The position numbers and the translations under genes were made by a program. Below the pieces are notes generated by a model, which saw only the letters and a list, made by a program, of their open reading frames with translations, was not told the origin of the DNA and did no database searches. A stretch of DNA of 11,345 nucleotides from IMCC26256 sp046081705 (GTDB lineage Bacteria > Actinomycetota > Acidimicrobiia > IMCC26256), in NCBI GenBank assembly GCA_046081705.1, contig JBJTWK010000085.1, forward strand, positions 1-11,345, in the 5' to 3' direction. Within the stretch, counting starts at the first letter, position 1; the number at the start of each line of letters is the position of its first letter. Positions 1-6,818 of the stretch are shown here, in pieces.

Positions 1-1145
1 CACATCCAGTCCATGAGGGCGCGCGGCTCGACGCCCGCGATGAGCGTGAGGTTGCCGAGCACCATGAGGCGGGGGATGTGGTGGGTCCAGCCGTAGGTGT
101 CGATGTCGGCGAGCACGTGACCGAGGCAGGCCATCTCGGTCGGTGCGCCGGTGAACGCAGGCGGCAACGGGCGGTGCGCCTCGAGCGCGTTGCGACCGAG
201 GTAGTCCTCGCCCTCCGACCAGTACGTGCACCACACGTACTCGCGCCACCCGATGACCTGACGCAGCAGGCCCTCGGCGCTGGCGATGTCGACCCGACCG
301 GCGCGGTACGCGGCCTCGATCTCGTCGGCGACCTCTCGCGGGTGGAGGAGTCCGAGGTTGAGCGGTGGGCTGAGCAAGGTGTGGGCGAGGTGCCAGGACC
401 GCTTCGTCATGGCGTCCTCGTACGGCCCGAACTGCGGCAGCACGAAGTCGATCGCGTGACGGAGGCGGGCGAGGGTGCCGGCGCGCGACGTGGGCCAGAA
501 GCCGACGGGTGCCGCGCCGACCACGGAGTCCGGAAGATCCGTGAGCGCCGCAGCATCGACGTCGTCGAGTGCATCGACGAGCGGGTCGGGGAACTCGACC
601 CCGCCCTTCGGCAGCGACTTGCGGTTCTCCTCGTCGTAGTTCCAGCGTCCGGTCACCGGCTCGTCGCCGTCCATGAGGTAGCCGAGGCGTCGGCGCTGCC
701 AGCGGTAGAAGGTCTCCATCGTGCGGCGCTTGCTGCCGGCGAACAACTCCTCGAAGTCGGCGACGTCGGTGAGGAACCGCTCGTCGGGCTCGATCTCGAC
801 TCCCAGCGCTGAGACGAGCCGGCGACCCCGGATGCTCGACGGGGCCATCGCCACCACCGACCCGGGGGAGTGCTCGGCGCGGTGGGCCTCCAGCCCGGCG
901 GCGTAGGTCGGCGCGCGGCGGAGGTCGACGACGAACCCCTCGGCGGCGAGTTCGATCGCGAAGCGACGCATGGCCGCGACGATGAGGTGCGCGCGCTGGC
1001 GGTGCCAGGGTCGGCGCCCGAGGTGCTCGGCGGACTCGACCATGAGGATCCGGTCGACCTTCGGGCGCGCGCCGGCGAGTGGACCGATCCCACGGTTGAG
1101 TTGATCTCCGAACACCCAGATGGTGCGGCCGACCCCGCTCGCCAT
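1..1145 (-). CDS. Photolyase/cryptochrome of the iron-sulfur (FeS-BCP, PhrB-like) class, C-terminus cut by window edge
   Basis: The enzyme is a predicted flavin (FAD) light-driven DNA repair protein, probably a prokaryotic (6-4) photolyase, or a related cryptochrome. The window holds 381 codons with no stop. The N-terminus (WVFGDQLN, residues 10-17) fits the Rossmann-like antenna domain. The helical FAD domain shows LLSPPLNLGLL (about 255-266), GWREYV (about 297-302) and THHIPRLMVLGN (354-365). C340 and the pair H355-H356 sit exactly ten residues before PhrB's cluster ligand C350 and active-site H365-H366. The family is about 500 residues long, so some 120 residues and the other three cluster cysteines lie outside the window. 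The start is ATG at 1145, with GGGAGG about 7 bases upstream. A possible -10 (TAGCGT, 1173-1178) lies inside a small inverted repeat. The family call is firm; the repair specificity is inferred from the His pair. Confidence 0.93.
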   Translation of the reverse strand, partial: MASGVGRTIWVFGDQLNRGIGPLAGARPKVDRILMVESAEHLGRRPWHRQRAHLIVAAMRRFAIELAAEGFVVDLRRAPTYAAGLEAHRAEHSPGSVVAMAPSSIRGRRLVSALGVEIEPDERFLTDVADFEELFAGSKRRTMETFYRWQRRRLGYLMDGDEPVTGRWNYDEENRKSLPKGGVEFPDPLVDALDDVDAAALTDLPDSVVGAAPVGFWPTSRAGTLARLRHAIDFVLPQFGPYEDAMTKRSWHLAHTLLSPPLNLGLLHPREVADEIEAAYRAGRVDIASAEGLLRQVIGWREYVWCTYWSEGEDYLGRNALEAHRPLPPAFTGAPTEMACLGHVLADIDTYGWTHHIPRLMVLGNLTLIAGVEPRALMDWM

Positions 1146-1292
1146 TCGCTGGCCTCCCGACGTGTGGCAAGCACGCTACGGGTGCTGCGGGCGTGATGCC
1201 GATCGGTGGCGCGCTCGGCCGGTCCGGGGCCCGCCCGGCCGGTGTGTGCGGCGGGATGGCCTTGACTGGAGGGTGCCCACCGGTCACGCTTC
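1146..1292. promoter_or_regulatory. Divergent intergenic region between photolyase and GH9 genes
   Basis: These 147 bases separate two genes transcribed away from each other, so both promoters should be here. For the photolyase (minus strand) the best -10 is TAGCGT at 1173-1178. It lies in an imperfect hairpin: GCA-A-GCAC at 1167-1174 pairs with GTGCTGC at 1182-1188, with one bulged A. For the GH9 gene a TTGACT at 1262-1267 followed 17 bases later by CACGCT (1285-1290) is a weak candidate. GGCCGG (1217-1222) and CCGGCC (1235-1240) form another GC-rich inverted repeat. None of these is strong enough to name a regulator. Confidence 0.4.
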
Positions 1293-3710
1293 GTGGCCAT
1301 GGTGCGTCATCGAGGTCGGCGGGTGCGGGGGTTCGGCGCGACCGTGCTCGTGCTCGCCTGCATGGCGATGGTGCTCGGCGGCCCGATTCCGCAGCCGGCC
1401 CCGGCGGCGATCTCGGGTCTCGTCGTGACCTCGCAACTCGGCTTCGCGCCTGGCGATCCGATGGCTGGGGTGCTCGCCGTGCCATCCGGTACCACGGTGG
1501 TGCGGTCGTACTCCGTCATCGCTGATGGAACCGGTGCGACCGTCTGGTCGAGCCCGCTGGGGGCCGCCGAGTTGCGTGCCGGCGGTTGGATCGGCAGCAA
1601 CAAGGTCGGGGACACGTACCGACTGGACTTCACCGCTGCGCAGCTGGCGCCCGGGCGCTATCGCGTCGAGACGAACGGACTCCGATCCGCTGCGTTCACG
1701 GTCGGTACCGACGCGTACGACGTCGCCCGCCTCGATCCGCTCGAGTTCTTCCGGATCCAGCGGAGCGGTGTGGCGCACAGTTGGGTCTCGCTCGATGGAT
1801 CGACCGGCGGACACGGGCCAGACCACCTCGACGACGCCCGGCAGGCGACCCGGCGCGACAAGGGCGGGGGCGATACGGCGCTCATCCAACAGGACGCGCT
1901 TGCGCTCCCGGGTGGCCGCCTCAACGTCGTCGGCGGCTGGGCCGATGCCGGCGACTACAACGCCTACATGGGGAACACGCCGTGGGCGGTCTACGTGCTG
2001 CTGCGCACCGCGGAGGATCGCACGGCGTACTGGCAGACGGTCGACGATGGGAACGGGGTGCCCGACATCCTCGATGTCACACGTCCGGCACTCGACTGGA
2101 TGCTCAAGATGCAACACACCGACGGCTCGGTATTCGAGCGGGTGTTCAACGGCTATGGCGCGGCCTTCGACGGGCGTCCCGATCTCGAGACCGACGGCAT
2201 CCCGGGCAACGCGGATGACCGACCGCTCGACACCGACCGGTATGCGGACATCACGGCGAAGGCCGTCTACGCGTGGGCTGTCGGATACCGGGTCTTCGGG
2301 GACGCCCGGTACCTTGCGGCGGCCCAGCGCGCGTGGGACTGGGCCACTGCGAATCCGTCGCGTGTGAAGCCGAAGGTCTACGGGGGTGGCCTGTACTTCG
2401 GAGACCTGGACATGGGGCTCACGCTCGGGGCGATTGAACTCCACCGGGCGCGGGTCGCCGGTGGTCTGACCACGGACCCGCGGTACCTGGCCCACGCGAC
2501 CGCGCGGGTTCGGGCGCACCTTGACACCGGGGACTGGACCGGACCGAGCTCGTGGGATGCGCAGGGCTCCACAGTGCTCCAGGCGTTCGCCCAGTACGCC
2601 GACGCGACGGACCGGGCTCGGATCATCACCCAGCTCGGTGGCGCCATCGATGGTGCGATCACGGCCCAGGCGGCCAACGCGTACCGGTTCACCGACTGGT
2701 GGATCTACGGCGATTTCGGCCAGAACGAGACCTCCGCCTCAGCCTCGCGTGATGCCCTCTGGCTGTACCAGCAGACGGGGGACCGCCGGTACTACGAATA
2801 CGCGGTCAACCAACTGAGTTGGATCTTCGGCAGGAACCCGTTCGGAGAGTCCTGGCTCGCCCATGCCGGCGCCGCCGAGTACACCCGCATCCCGCACTGG
2901 CGGGGTACGGCGAAACACCCGATCCGCGGGGTCGTCGTTCCGGGGGCGACGGACCGCAATGCGGACCGCATTCCGGACTACACCGACACCGGCGACTGGT
3001 TCTATGCGGAACCGACGATCAATCAGCAAGCCATGTTCATCCGGGTGATGTCGGACCTCTACATCTTGGCGGGAGGTGTGGTGAATCCGCCCCTGAACCT
3101 CCCGCCGGCCATCTCCATCGATGCCCCGTCCAGCGGGACGACATTGAGCGGTTCGGCGACCGTGTCGGCGACGGTCGTCGATGCGACGGGGGTGGCGAGC
3201 GTGTCGCTGCGGGTCGATGGCGGTTCGCCCATCCCGATGAGCCGCTCATCCGCCACGGCGCCGTGGCAGGCGACGATCAACACGGCCGCGTATCCGGATG
3301 GGCTGCACTCGCTCGCGGTCAGCGGATCTGACACCGCGGGTCTCACCTCCCAGCAGACGGTCTCCGTGGCCTTCGCGAACGCTTCGACTTCGGCGCTGCA
3401 CATCCAGCGGTTCGAGGGTGCCATCGTCCGTAAGAGCACCCGGAGCCAGGGACGCTGCGACGTGTTCGTCGTGGATGCGTTCGGTCGGCCGGTGGCGAGC
3501 GCCTCGGTGAGCGGACGGTGGTCCGGCGCGGCCACCGACACGTTCACCGTGACTGCGGACGCCACGGGCAAGGCGACCGACTACTCGAACTCGGCGACCG
3601 TGGCCTCGGGCGCAGCCTTCACCTGCACCGTCACGGGCATCGCGCGCGCGGGCTGGACCTACGACGCTGCGGCGAACTCGTCCTCATCAATCACCCTGAT
3701 CGTTCCGTGA
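1293..3710 (+). CDS. Secreted glycoside hydrolase family 9 (endoglucanase-like) with N-terminal and C-terminal Ig-like domains
   Basis: The product is a predicted secreted cellulase-type enzyme that cleaves beta-glucan chains by inversion. Domain order over 805 residues: basic N-terminus and signal peptide (1 to about 40, ending near PAPAAIS); CelD_N-type Ig-like domain (about 42-137); GH9 (alpha/alpha)6 barrel (about 140-590); a Pro-rich linker; an Ig-like domain (about 604-696); and a final beta-rich domain (about 700-805) like the Ig-like tails of actinobacterial secreted proteins. The signature GGWADAGDY at 214-222 supplies D218 and D221, the usual base and water-positioning residues. E573 in YAEPTINQQA aligns with the acid of the family's NEVAINWNA motif, although the flanking residues differ. 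The start is uncertain: GTG 1293 and ATG 1299 share the frame, and GGAGGG at 1268-1273 is too far from either. Exact substrate unknown: beta-glucan, chitosan oligomers and xyloglucan are all found in GH9. Confidence 0.93.
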   Translation: MAMVRHRGRRVRGFGATVLVLACMAMVLGGPIPQPAPAAISGLVVTSQLGFAPGDPMAGVLAVPSGTTVVRSYSVIADGTGATVWSSPLGAAELRAGGWIGSNKVGDTYRLDFTAAQLAPGRYRVETNGLRSAAFTVGTDAYDVARLDPLEFFRIQRSGVAHSWVSLDGSTGGHGPDHLDDARQATRRDKGGGDTALIQQDALALPGGRLNVVGGWADAGDYNAYMGNTPWAVYVLLRTAEDRTAYWQTVDDGNGVPDILDVTRPALDWMLKMQHTDGSVFERVFNGYGAAFDGRPDLETDGIPGNADDRPLDTDRYADITAKAVYAWAVGYRVFGDARYLAAAQRAWDWATANPSRVKPKVYGGGLYFGDLDMGLTLGAIELHRARVAGGLTTDPRYLAHATARVRAHLDTGDWTGPSSWDAQGSTVLQAFAQYADATDRARIITQLGGAIDGAITAQAANAYRFTDWWIYGDFGQNETSASASRDALWLYQQTGDRRYYEYAVNQLSWIFGRNPFGESWLAHAGAAEYTRIPHWRGTAKHPIRGVVVPGATDRNADRIPDYTDTGDWFYAEPTINQQAMFIRVMSDLYILAGGVVNPPLNLPPAISIDAPSSGTTLSGSATVSATVVDATGVASVSLRVDGGSPIPMSRSSATAPWQATINTAAYPDGLHSLAVSGSDTAGLTSQQTVSVAFANASTSALHIQRFEGAIVRKSTRSQGRCDVFVVDAFGRPVASASVSGRWSGAATDTFTVTADATGKATDYSNSATVASGAAFTCTVTGIARAGWTYDAAANSSSSITLIVP

Positions 3711-3720
3711 GGCGGGCGTC

Positions 3721-4071
3721 GTGACCTTCGCCCTCATCATCATCGGCGGAACCCTCGCCGTCGTGTCCATCGCCTCCGGGCTCGGCAAGCTCGCCCGGCA
3801 CGCGATCCCGGTCGAGGTGCTCACCCGGGTCGGCGTGCCGCCGGCTCGCATCCCGGTGCTCGGAACGCTCTAGATCCTCGGCGGTCTCGGCGTCGTCGTC
3901 GGCGTCTGGATGCCCGTGCTCGGACTGCTGGCCGCACTCTTCCTCACCCTGTACTTCCTCGGAGCGGTCTTCGCCCACCTGCGCATCAAGGACCCGCTCA
4001 AGGAGGTCGCACCGGCGATCGTCCTGTTCGTGGTCGCGCTCATCACCACGGTGCTCGAGACCACGCGCTGA
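3721..4071 (+). pseudogene. DoxX-like (DoxX_2 type) membrane protein interrupted by an in-frame TAG
   Basis: Reading from GTG 3721 gives 50 codons, then TAG at 3871-3873, then 65 further codons in the same frame to TGA at 4069. Both halves fit one four-helix DoxX-like protein. Helix 1 runs from FALIIIGGTLAVV, helix 2 spans IPVLGTL-stop-ILGGLGVVVGVW, helix 3 is LLAALFLTLYFLGAVF, and helix 4 is APAIVLFVVALITTVL. The stop falls where relatives usually have Glu or Gln (LGxLELAGALGL), so one base change from GAG or CAG explains it. No frameshift is present and codon use stays normal after the stop, so the lesion is recent, a sequencing error, or read through. The gene begins 10 bases after the GH9 stop with a weak GAGG 8 bases upstream, suggesting cotranscription. 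DoxX-like proteins are poorly characterised membrane proteins sometimes tied to redox stress. Confidence 0.8.
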
Positions 4072-4076
4072 TCACT

Positions 4077-4099
4077 CCGCCGCAGTTCAGATGCGGCGG
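4077..4099. terminator. Hairpin between convergent genes, probable bidirectional terminator
   Basis: CCGCCGCA (4077-4084) pairs perfectly with TGCGGCGG (4092-4099) across a 7-base loop. It starts 6 bases after the DoxX-like stop and lies 34 bases from the 3' end of the minus-strand oxidoreductase gene. There is no T-tract on either side, which is common for actinobacterial hairpin terminators. Confidence 0.55.
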
Positions 4100-4132
4100 T
4101 AGTTCCGAAGGTCGCCGCTCACCGGCGGGACG

Positions 4133-4543
4133 CTACACGTCGGTCGCGCCGGTGACGACGAATGCGATGGCGCCCTCGCCCGTCGTCTGCTCGCGACCAC
4201 GCAGGCGGTTCATGAGCCGGCTCGGACCGAGGGTGACGAGCCACGCGATCCCGTACTTACGGCGCACGAGGCGCTGGACCTCCTGCGCGCGCTCGGGAGA
4301 GAGCACCTCGCCGGTACCGATGTGGCGTGTGGTGCCGTCCGCGATCCGACCACGGAAGTTCGACACCGCGACGGTCACCCGGGGGTCCCGGCCGAGGCGC
4401 TTCACCTTGAACGAGGTCGAGTCGGTCGTGAACGCGTACCCGTCCTCGAAGGGGACGATCCACACCGGTGCCTCAACGAGCGTCCCGTCGCGCTTGTAGG
4501 TGCCGAACGAGACGTACTTGGCGTTGTCGAGATCCTGCGGCAT
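4133..4543 (-). CDS. PPOX-class F420-dependent oxidoreductase, Rv2061-like
   Basis: This 136-residue protein has the size and layout of the small split-beta-barrel flavin/deazaflavin oxidoreductases, closest to the mycobacterial Rv2061c group. The N-terminal part carries the typical run 'YVSFGTYKRDGT' followed by 'PVWIVPFEDGYAF' and 'TTDSTSFKVKRLGRDPRV', which in the family frames the cofactor pocket. 'RHIGTGEVLS' and a basic C-terminal helix follow. Such enzymes use F420H2 (some use FMN or biliverdin) for hydride transfer to varied substrates; the substrate here cannot be read. The start is ATG 4543: TAGCCT lies exactly 6 bases upstream and there is no SD, so the transcript is probably leaderless. 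The gene diverges from the DUF4287 gene. Confidence 0.88.
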   Translation of the reverse strand: MPQDLDNAKYVSFGTYKRDGTLVEAPVWIVPFEDGYAFTTDSTSFKVKRLGRDPRVTVAVSNFRGRIADGTTRHIGTGEVLSPERAQEVQRLVRRKYGIAWLVTLGPSRLMNRLRGREQTTGEGAIAFVVTGATDV

Positions 4544-4549
4544 ACGGCG

Positions 4550-4555
4550 AGGCTA
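4550..4555 (-). promoter_or_regulatory. Leaderless -10 box for the F420-dependent oxidoreductase gene
   Basis: TAGCCT on the minus strand is followed by CGCCGT and then ATG. A TANNNT box ending 6 bases before the start codon puts the expected transcription start on the A of ATG. No clear -35 is seen and there is no SD. Confidence 0.55.
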
Positions 4556-4578
4556 CCGACCGTGCGCGACGACGGGGC

Positions 4579-4584
4579 TATCGT
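4579..4584 (+). promoter_or_regulatory. Leaderless -10 box for the DUF4287-DUF1801 gene
   Basis: TATCGT is followed by CGAGCC and then ATG 4591, the same TANNNT-N6-start layout as the divergent neighbour. CGACGA (4567-4572) and TCGTCG (4581-4586) form a 6-bp inverted repeat that covers this box and could be an operator. Confidence 0.55.
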
Positions 4585-4590
4585 CGAGCC

Positions 4591-5142
4591 ATGCCCACGA
4601 AGTCCGGTGACCGATCTGCGCACTTCCCCGCGATCGAGAAGAAGCACGGGAGGCCCGTCGCCTTCTACCTGCAGGAGTTCGCGGATCTCGGCGACGCGAA
4701 GTACCAGGAGCAGATTGACCTGCTGCGCGAGCGGCACGGGTTCAGCCAGGCGCACGCGAACGCCGTCGTGATGTACGCGCGGGGTTCGACGACGTCGAAG
4801 CGGGTCGATACGCCCGAGGCCTACTTCGCCTCGCTCGGAGGCGAGCGCGAGGTGACGATCCGGGCGATCTTCGCGGCGATCGCCTCGAAGTACCCCGACC
4901 TCGAGCTCGTGATCGCGTGGAACCAGCCGATGCTCAAGCAGGGCAAGGACTACGTGTTCGGGGTGTCCGCGGCGACGAACCACCTCCTCCTCGGCCCGTG
5001 GGGCGGCATCTCCGATGCGGTCAAGGACCGCCTCAAGGGACTCGAGGCGAACAAGAAGACCATCCGCGTGCCCGTCGACTGGAAGGTCGACGCGCCGCTC
5101 CTGCGGCTCATGGTGCGCGAACGTCTCGCCCAACTCGGCTGA
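4591..5142 (+). CDS. DUF4287-DUF1801 (YdhG-like) domain protein
   Basis: The protein has 183 residues and two domains of unknown function. Residues about 10-65 match DUF4287 (HFPAIEKKHGRPV, then HGFSQAHANAVVMYAR). Residues about 75-180 match DUF1801, the YdhG-like fold (PEAYFASL, then ELVIAWNQPMLKQGKDYVFGV and LLGPWGGI). Proteins of this kind are common in Actinomycetota and Bacteroidota; their biochemical role is not established. The frame is open further upstream, but ATG 4591 is chosen because the domain match begins just after it, because a TANNNT box sits 6 bases before it, and because an earlier start would run antisense into the oxidoreductase gene. Its stop overlaps the DUF1905 start in TGATG, so the two are cotranscribed and probably translationally coupled. 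Confidence 0.88.
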   Translation: MPTKSGDRSAHFPAIEKKHGRPVAFYLQEFADLGDAKYQEQIDLLRERHGFSQAHANAVVMYARGSTTSKRVDTPEAYFASLGGEREVTIRAIFAAIASKYPDLELVIAWNQPMLKQGKDYVFGVSAATNHLLLGPWGGISDAVKDRLKGLEANKKTIRVPVDWKVDAPLLRLMVRERLAQLG

Positions 5143-5450
5143 TGGCGCTGTCCGACCCGTACGAGTTCGACGCCGAACTCTGGGAGTGGGGTGGTAAGGC
5201 GTCGTGGTGCTTCGCGAGCCTCCCGGAACCGGTGGCCGACGAGATCGACGGTCGGTTCGGTCACCTCGCCGCCGGGTTCGGTTCGTTCAAGGTCGAGGTC
5301 GCGATAGGCGGGACGACCTGGCGCACATCGGTGTTCCCGGACGCGAAGCGCGGCACCCTCATCCTCCCCGTGAAGAAGGACGTCCGGCGTTGCGAGGGCG
5401 TCGACTTCGGCGACACCGTCACCGTCGCCCTGCGCGTGGTCCTCGACTGA
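5142..5450 (+). CDS. DUF1905 domain protein
   Basis: This small protein of 102 residues is almost entirely one DUF1905 domain, a compact beta-barrel. Visible family features are YEFDAELWEWGGKASWCFASLPEPVADEI near the N-terminus, GSFKVEVAIGGTTWRTSVFP in the middle, and ILPVKKDVRRCEGVDFGDTVTVAL at the end. Function is unknown; in other genomes the domain is often paired or fused with YdeI/OmdA-type domains. ATG 5142 overlaps the previous stop by one base and no SD is seen, so its translation probably depends on reinitiation after the DUF4287-DUF1801 gene. The pairing suggests a shared role, but this is inference. Confidence 0.85.
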   Translation: MALSDPYEFDAELWEWGGKASWCFASLPEPVADEIDGRFGHLAAGFGSFKVEVAIGGTTWRTSVFPDAKRGTLILPVKKDVRRCEGVDFGDTVTVALRVVLD

Positions 5451-5533
5451 TCGCAATCGTGGCCTCACCGTCGACCTGTCGAACGGGTGGCAAGGGGCTA
5501 CCGATCCTCATCGCTCGGACGCGACCGCGCTCC

Positions 5534-6382
5534 TCATGACGGCCCGGGGTGGTGCGCCGCGTGGTCGCGGCCGATCCGCCAGAGCGCGCGGAGCCGTCCG
5601 GAGCGCGGCGGGTGATCGTCGTGGTCCCACGCATCGCCCATGACGTCTCGCCCGGTGACGATGTGGCCGTGTCCGGGGAGCAGGTGCTCCACCGACAGTG
5701 ATCGCAGGCGCGCCGCGGTCGCCGCCGACTCGCCGGCGTCCACGTATTCGGGGTTGCACCACGCACGACCCGCGAACGACACCACCGAGTCGCCGGAGAT
5801 GAGGGTGCGCGTCGGTTCGTGGAACAGACAGGTCGCATCGTCGGTGTGGCCGGGCGCGTGGACGACCCGCCAGTCCGGGGCGCCGGGGAGCGGTGTGTCG
5901 TCGTCGAGCCATCCGTCCGCACCCTCCGGGAACGCGATGTGACGACCGTCGTACCCGATGTGGCCCATGAGCGGTCGCAGCTCGCCGAGCGCCGACCAGT
6001 CGCGGGGCTGCTCCGCGACCACCGGCAGGATGCGGGACATCGCCGCGGGCCCGGGGGACCGCAACGGCCGGGTGCCGGCGAGCATCGCCTCGACCGTTCG
6101 CGGCAAGAGGATCTCGGCGCGGTCGTTCGCCGTCAGCGCCGTGAGACCGGCGACATGATCGACGTGGCCGTGGGTCGCGACGACTGCGCCGAGGTCGTCG
6201 GGGTCCTGGCCCTGTTCGCGCAGCACCTCGCGTACGGCCGGGAGCTGCGACGGCAGTCCGAGGTCGATGACCATCGGGCGACCGTCGCCGCGGTCGTGCA
6301 CCACGTAGCAGTTGAACACCCATCGCGAGATCACGGTGATGCCGATCTCGGGGAGATCGCGGATGACGACGGGTCCGGCCAC
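5534..6382 (-). CDS. Metallo-beta-lactamase-fold hydrolase
   Basis: This 282-residue soluble protein carries the full metal-binding set of the MBL fold: THGHVDH gives H71, H73, D75 and H76; APGHTDD gives H179; SGDS gives D198; and LLPGHGH gives H238. A two-metal hydrolase (Zn or Fe) is expected. Substrates in this family range from thioesters to lactones and phosphodiesters, and the sequence does not decide between them. The insert at about 100-165 between the second and third ligands is likely the substrate cap. The start is GTG 6382, forced by an in-frame TAG 12 bases upstream. That TAG is also the first part of a TAGGAT -10 box that ends 6 bases before the GTG, so the message is probably leaderless. 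The 3' end faces the DUF1905 gene convergently. Confidence 0.9.
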   Translation of the reverse strand: MAGPVVIRDLPEIGITVISRWVFNCYVVHDRGDGRPMVIDLGLPSQLPAVREVLREQGQDPDDLGAVVATHGHVDHVAGLTALTANDRAEILLPRTVEAMLAGTRPLRSPGPAAMSRILPVVAEQPRDWSALGELRPLMGHIGYDGRHIAFPEGADGWLDDDTPLPGAPDWRVVHAPGHTDDATCLFHEPTRTLISGDSVVSFAGRAWCNPEYVDAGESAATAARLRSLSVEHLLPGHGHIVTGRDVMGDAWDHDDHPPRSGRLRALWRIGRDHAAHHPGPS

Positions 6383-6525
6383 GCCGGAATCCTACGAGTG
6401 GGTGTCCTTCGTGCGCCGCGCTCCGCCGCGGGGAGACGGGCGGCGACCGCCCGGAGGCCGTCGAGTCGCTCCATGTGGACGGTCCGGTCGGCCGAGTCGC
6501 TCGATCGCCTCGTCTCATCAGTCAT
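6331..6525 (-). CDS. Possible 64-residue ORF coupled to the small membrane protein gene
   Basis: ATG 6525 overlaps the TGA of the upstream membrane protein gene in the four-base ATGA arrangement typical of translational coupling. The first 35 or so residues (from MTDETRRSSDSADRTVHMERL) are charged and use normal codons; after that the codon bias decays and the frame overlaps the start of the MBL gene by 52 bases. No family is recognised. It may be a short real peptide, a degraded gene end, or chance. Confidence 0.2.
   Translation of the reverse strand: MTDETRRSSDSADRTVHMERLDGLRAVAARLPAAERGARRTPTRRIPAWPDPSSSAISPRSASP
6389..6394 (-). promoter_or_regulatory. Leaderless -10 box for the MBL-fold hydrolase gene
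   Basis: TAGGAT on the minus strand is followed by TCCGGC and GTG 6382. The spacing of 6 bases places the expected transcription start on the start codon. There is no SD and no convincing -35. The box also contains the in-frame stop that limits the upstream extent of the gene. Confidence 0.55.
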
Positions 6526-6818
6526 GAGCCCCCGCCCGGTCGACGGATCAGCGGCGGTCGGCGACACTCACCGCGGCACGACTTCGAGGAGGTATCCGCC
6601 GGACGATCGGCGGAGCGGATTCCGTATGCAGACCCGATGAGCACTGCGAGGCCCGCGCCACCGACGGTCGCAGCATCGAGGGCTGTGGTCACGCACGCGA
6701 CGACGAAGCACGTGACCCATGCGATCTCGACCCCCACGAGCGCGGTGTCCACGACGAGCGCGATCGGCCGTGAGGAACGTCGCGTGCGCGCGGCGGGCCG
6801 TGCGATCCGGGACGTCAT
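6522..6818 (-). CDS. Small two-helix membrane protein of unknown family
   Basis: The 98-residue product begins with a basic stretch (MTSRIARPAARTRRSSRP), then a hydrophobic segment from about 19 to 45 (IALVVDTALVGVEIAWV through FVVACV), then a second one near 50-67 (ATVGGAGLAVLIGSAYGI), and ends in a basic, Cys- and Pro-containing tail. I do not recognise a family. The hydrophobic core uses GTC, GTG, CTC and GCG codons as real genes here do, which favours coding; the tail is less typical. The frame opens earlier, but ATG 6818 has GAGAGG 6 bases upstream and is preferred over the earlier ATG at 6887. The basic N-terminus predicts a cytoplasmic N-terminus. It diverges from the fasciclin gene across 233 bases. 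Confidence 0.5.
   Translation of the reverse strand: MTSRIARPAARTRRSSRPIALVVDTALVGVEIAWVTCFVVACVTTALDAATVGGAGLAVLIGSAYGIRSADRPADTSSKSCRGECRRPPLIRRPGGGS

Noticed and set aside
1284..2519. A 411-codon open frame on the minus strand inside the GH9 gene
   Set aside because: It is antisense to the GH9 catalytic domain, with composition typical of shadow frames.
4468..4590. Upstream extension of the DUF4287-DUF1801 gene
   Set aside because: The added residues are Arg-rich and antisense to the oxidoreductase N-terminus; the leaderless box points to ATG 4591.
5466..5489. Imperfect hairpin between the convergent DUF1905 and MBL genes
   Set aside because: The 5-bp TCGAC/GTCGA core has only a 2-base loop and the outer CACC/GGTG pairing needs an interior loop; too weak to call a terminator, although one would be expected here.
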